Position numbers and translations under genes: made by a program. Positions 60,201 to 64,000 of a stretch of 64,000 nt of DNA are shown in pieces. Origin of the DNA: Piliocolobus tephrosceles (taxonomy: Eukaryota > Chordata > Mammalia > Primates > Cercopithecidae); the NCBI RefSeq assembly GCF_002776525.5, contig NC_045436.1, positions 102,645,211 to 102,709,210 on the forward strand, in the 5' to 3' direction. Below the pieces are notes generated by a model that worked only from the letters and a program-made list of their open reading frames with translations, did not search any database and had not been told where the DNA came from. How positions within the stretch are numbered: the first letter of the stretch is position 1; each line of letters opens with the position of its first letter.

Positions 60201-60291
60201 ACTCACCATGGGGATTGCTTAAGAGTATTCTGGTGTCCTCCAGCTTAGTTCCACGTTGTCCAATCATTGCTCTGGCGACCCTTCAACCTGG

Positions 60292-60316
60292 GTTCGAGCC
60301 CCACGTATGGGCGTCA
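60292..60316 (-). promoter_or_regulatory. Lys-type tRNA primer-binding site of HML-3
   Basis: On the minus strand TGACGCCCATACGTGGGGC lies two bases from the LTR and matches the tRNA-Lys primer site (TGGCGCCCAACGTGGGGC) with small changes. Confidence 0.88.
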
Positions 60317-60318
60317 TT

Positions 60319-60809
60319 TGCTGAGACCAGCTCCATCGTGGAGACCCTAACCCAGTGGTGCTAGAGGAATTAAAGACACACACACAGAAATATAGCATGT
60401 GGAGAGGGAAATCGGGATCTCATGGCCTTCAGAGCTGAGAGCCCCGAACAGAGATTTACCCACATATTTATTGACAGTAAGCCCAGTGATAAGCATTGTT
60501 TCTATGGATTATAGATTAACTAAAAGTGTTTCTTAGGGGAAACAAAGGGATGGGCCGAAATAATGGGAAATGGGTTGGGCTAGTTATCTGCAGCAGGAAC
60601 ATGTCCTTAAGTCTCAGATCACTCATACTATTGTTTGTGGTTTAAGAACGCTTAAAGCGGTTTTCCACCCTGGGTGGGCCAGGAAAACCTTCCAGCATGG
60701 GCATCATGGCCATCATGACCATGTCATTGTGTTCTGGAGTTGCAGAGATTTTGTTTATGGCCAGTTTTGGGGCCAGTTTATGGCCGGATTTGGGTGCCTG
60801 TTCCCAGCA
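60319..60809 (-). mobile_element. MER9-type 5' LTR of HML-3
   Basis: 491 bp. It pairs with 54683-55195 and on the minus strand begins at the TG of TGCTGGGAACAGGC. Confidence 0.92.
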
Positions 60810-61363
60810 TTGCACTATTGGCAATCATTGGTGATTCCATCCCTTTTCCTCTGATTTTTACATGTGACAGGTGATCTCTGTTGCATATCCAGTTCCCACG
60901 TGTATGGGAACCATTCTACCCTTCCCTGTGGGTCTCCTGTAAAGGAGAAAGTGTGTTCCTGGATTTGGTTTTCTGTGCCTTCTCTCCTGGCCCTGCCTTC
61001 CAGAACCAAGGCATTGGCTTTTTCAGGCAAATCTCTGGCTTTGAGTCCCTGTTTCATTTCTGGCACTTAAGATGTACCTTTCTAATGTTTTATCAATACC
61101 CAACTATGTAGTTACGTTTATTTAGGGGTTATATTTTAGCCATCACTTATGTGTTGCTAATTGAGAAGAGTCTGAACACCTCAGTCTGCCTAGTTACTGA
61201 AACCTGTAGAAGACTCTTTAAAAGTTTAAAATCTGCTATATTCAAATTAGCAAAGATTTAATATAGATTTAGTGGTAACCTGATTGACAGAAAGATTTAT
61301 TTTATGGAACACAAACTTTCCCAGGGAATCTCAAATTCTGTTTTGAAGTTGGAGCAACTAGCT
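60810..61363. other. Unclassified sequence
   Basis: The first six bases are the second copy of the HML-3 target duplication. No gene or clear repeat follows. Confidence 0.4.
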
Positions 61364-61745
61364 GTTTATTTTTTATTTTTTATTTTTTCTCAGAAGTTTA
61401 TTTTTTAATTAAATTTTTTATTTCCATAAGTTATTGGGGAACAGGTGGTGTTTGGTTACATGAGTAAGTTCTTTGGTGAGATTTGGTGCACCTATCACTC
61501 GAGCAGTATACAATGCACCCAATTTGTGACCTTTTATCCACCACCCCCTTCCCACCCTTTCCCCCTGAGTCCCCAGACCATTGTGTCATTCTTATGCCTT
61601 TGCATCCTCATAGCTTAGCTCCCACATATGAGTTGGAACATACGATGTTTGGTTTTTCCATTCCTGAGTTACTTCATTTAGAATAATAGTCTCCAATCTC
61701 ATCCAGGTCACTGTGAATGCCATTAATTCATTCCTTTTTATGAAT

Positions 61746-61822
61746 GAGTAGTATTCCATCAAATATATATCATCATCAAATATATATGAATCATATATCA
61801 TATTTTATATATATATATAATC
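61746..61822. repeat. AT-rich tandem stretch in L1
   Basis: Repeated 'catcaaatatatat' units and a TA run near 61806-61819 replace the usual short text of the L1. Confidence 0.8.
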
Positions 61823-62894
61823 ACAGTTTGTTTATCTATTCTTTGATTGATGGGCATTTGGGTTGGTTCCACATTTTTGCAATTGCAAATTGTGCTGCTA
61901 TAAACTTGCGTGTGCAAGTATGTTTTTCGTATAGTGACTTCTTTTCCTCTGGAGAGATACCCAGTAGTGGGATTGCTGGATCAAATGGTAGTTCTACTTT
62001 TAGTTCTTTAAGGAATCTCCACACTTTTTTTCATAGTGGTTTTACTAGTTTACATTCCCACCAGCAGCATAGAAGTGTTCCCTGTTCACTGCATCCATGC
62101 CAACATCTATTATTTTTTTATTATAACCATTCTTGCAAGAGTAAGGTGATATTGCATTGCAGTTTTGATTTGCATTTCCCTAATCACTAGTGATGCTGAG
62201 CATTTTTTCATGTGTTTGTTGGCCATTTGCATATCCTCTTTTGAGAATTGTCTATTCATGTCCTAAGCCCACTTTTTTATGGCCTTGCCTGTTTTTTTCT
62301 TGCTAATTTGTTTGAGTTCATTGTAGATTCTGGATATTAGTCCTTTGTCAGATGTATAGATTGTGAAGATTTTCTCCCATTCTGTGGGTTGTCTGTTTAC
62401 TCTGCTGACTGTTCCTTCTGCTGTGCAAAAGCTCTTTAGTTTTATTAAGTCCCAGCTATTTATCTTTGTTTTTATGCATTTACTTCTGGGTTCATTGTCA
62501 TGAAATCCTTGTCTGAGCCAATGTCTAGAAGGGTTTTTCCAATGCCATCTTCTAGAATTTCTAGTTTCAGGTCTTGGATTTAAGTCCTTGATCCATCTTG
62601 AGTTGATTTTTGTATAAGGTGAGAGATGAGGATCCAGTTTCATTCTCTTACATGTGGCTTGCCAATTACCCCAGCACCATTTGTTGAATAGGGTGTCCTT
62701 TCCCTTCTTTATGTTTTTGTTTGCTTCATCAAAGATCAGTTGGTTGTAAGTATTTGGGTTTATTTCTGGGTTCTCTATTCTGTTACATTGGTCTATGTGC
62801 CTATTTTTATACCAGCACCATGCTGTTTTGGTGACTATGGCCTTATAGTATAGTTTGAAATCAGGTCATGAGATGCCTCCAGATTTGTTCCTTT

Positions 62895-63050
62895 ATTTTT
62901 TTTGAGATGGAGTTTCACTCTTGTTGCCCAGGCTGAAGTGCAATAGCATGCTCTCAGCTCACTGAAACCCCTGCCTCCTGGGTTTAAGTGATTATCCTGC
63001 CTCAGCCTCCCGAGTAGCTGGATTATAGGCATATGCCACCATGCCTGGCT

Positions 63051-63085
<35 letters not shown>

Positions 63086-63502
63086 AGACAGAGTCTTGCT
63101 CTGTTACCCAGGCTGGAGTGCAGTGGTGCAATCTTAGCTCATTGCAACCTCTGCCTCCCAGGTTCAAGCAATTCTCCTGCCTCAGCCTCCCAAGTAGCTG
63201 GGATTATAGGCATGTGCCACTATATCTGGCTAATTTTTGTATTTTTAATAGAGATGGAGTTTCACCATGTTGTCCAGGCTGGTTCTGAACTCCTGACCTC
63301 AGGTGATCCACCTGCCTTGGCCTCCCAAAGTGCTGGAATTATAGGCATGAGTCAACGTGCCTGGCCTAATTTTGTATTTCTTAGTAGAGACGAGGTTTCT
63401 CCATGTTGGTCAGGCTGGTCTTGAACTCCTGACCTCAGGTGATCCGCCTGTCTCGGCCTCCCAAAGTGCTGGGATTACAGGTGTGAGTCACTGTACCCAG
63501 CC
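62895..63502 (-). mobile_element. Outer Alu, antisense, split by an inner Alu
   Basis: Left part at 62895-63052 and right part at 63367-63502. 'cagatttgttc' on both sides (62880 and 63503) is the target duplication in the L1. Confidence 0.93.
63053..63366 (-). mobile_element. Inner Alu, antisense, nested in the outer Alu
   Basis: A full-length Alu with a T-run of about 30 at its start, ending 'acgtgcctggcc'. 'taatttt' occurs at both junctions as a short target duplication. Confidence 0.93.
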
Positions 63503-64000
63503 CAGATTTGTTCTTTTTGCTTAGTCCTGCTTTGGCTATGTTGTCTCTTTTTTGGTTCCATATGGATTTTAGGATGTTTTTTCTAATTCTGTGAAGAACG
63601 ATGGTGGTATTTTGATGGGAATTGCATTGAGTTTGTAGGTTGCTTTTGGCAGTATGGTCATTTTCACAATGTTGATTCTACCTATCCATGAGCATGGGAT
63701 GTGTTTCCATTTGTTTGTGTCACCTATGATTTCTTTCAGCAATGTTTTGTAGTTTTCCTTGTAGAGATCTTTTACCTCCCTGGTTAGGTATATTCCTAAT
63801 TATTGTATTTTATTTTGCAGCTATTGTAAAAGGGGTTGCATTCTTGATTTGATTCTCAGCTCGGTTGCTATTGGTGTATAGAAGAGCTATTGATTTGGGT
63901 ACATTGATTTTTGAATCCAGAAACTTTGCAGAATTCTTTTATTAGTTCTAGGAGATTTCTGGAGGAGTCTTTAGGGTTTTCTAGGTAAACAATCACATCA

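Larger units (their letters stand above)
54683..60809 (-). mobile_element. HML-3 (HERV-K9) provirus with MER9 LTRs, antisense
   Basis: A betaretrovirus-like provirus reading right to left. The LTRs are 60319-60809 (5') and 54683-55195 (3'), and the 6-bp flanks 'ttacac' and 'ttgcac' are a target duplication with one change. A Lys-type primer site follows the 5' LTR. Remnants of gag, dUTPase, protease, RT, RNase H, integrase and env follow in viral order. At about 6.1 kb it is much shorter than a full HML provirus, because gag and env each carry large internal deletions. All frames are broken, so it cannot be infectious. Confidence 0.93.
61364..64000 (-). mobile_element. L1 LINE, antisense, 3' UTR and ORF2 C-terminus, split by Alus
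   Basis: From the T-rich tail (61364-61410) the reverse-complement L1 3' UTR and then ORF2 run to the window edge, reaching the RT catalytic region at about 63990. The 126-codon frame at 62263-62643 is an ORF2 remnant (KLDPHLSPYTKINSRWIKDL). Stops and shifts are frequent. An Alu pair interrupts it at 62895-63502. The element continues past the window. Confidence 0.93.

Noticed and set aside
59843..60364. 173-codon + strand ORF
   Set aside because: It runs opposite HML-3 gag and leader and has no independent support.
1..64000. Search for CRISPR-like arrays, operons, prokaryotic promoters or riboswitches
   Set aside because: The repeat content and element types are those of a primate nuclear genome, and no regularly spaced repeats were seen.

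Overview
This is primate nuclear DNA, not a prokaryotic or viral genome. It carries dense Alu (J, S and Y types), MIR, L2 and L1 elements, a HERV-H LTR7, a HERV-E provirus with LTR2-type LTRs, and an HML-3 (HERV-K9/MER9) provirus, a combination found in catarrhine primates. Human is plausible, but one AluY carries bases that I associate with Old World monkey Alu lineages, so I leave the species open. I see no spliced host gene, tRNA, rRNA, CRISPR array or operon. Almost all coding-looking sequence belongs to retroelements.

Layout. 1-1800: 3' part of an L1 on the + strand. 2106-8510: an old, antisense ERV with paired LTRs, filled with Alus, an L1 fragment and a long pyrimidine tract. 8511-35463: mostly old unique sequence with scattered MIR, L2, L1M, MaLR and Alu copies, plus a probable solo LTR at 22952-23379. 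35464-36839: two solo LTRs, an LTR7 and an unclassified one, both antisense. 37677-46562: a near-complete HERV-E provirus on the + strand (LTR, Glu-type primer site, gag, pro, pol, env, LTR), non-functional through stops, frameshifts and lost key residues. 48103-49163: a processed RPSA retrocopy whose 295-codon frame is fully open. 54683-60809: an antisense HML-3 provirus with a 6-bp target duplication and large gag and env deletions. 61364-64000: 3' part of an L1 on the - strand, interrupted by an Alu nested in another Alu.

The genes do not form a pathway. What can be read is insertion history and possible cis-regulation: LTR promoters and polyadenylation signals, a retrocopy lying 1.5 kb downstream of an LTR2 in the same direction, and two identical CTCF-like motifs about 2.5 kb apart. 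The most unusual observation is a 28-nt stretch in the 3' LTR of the HERV-E provirus that matches its own env gene at 26 of 28 positions, is absent from the 5' LTR, and adds a second AATAAA. I did not find a convincing undescribed biological system.
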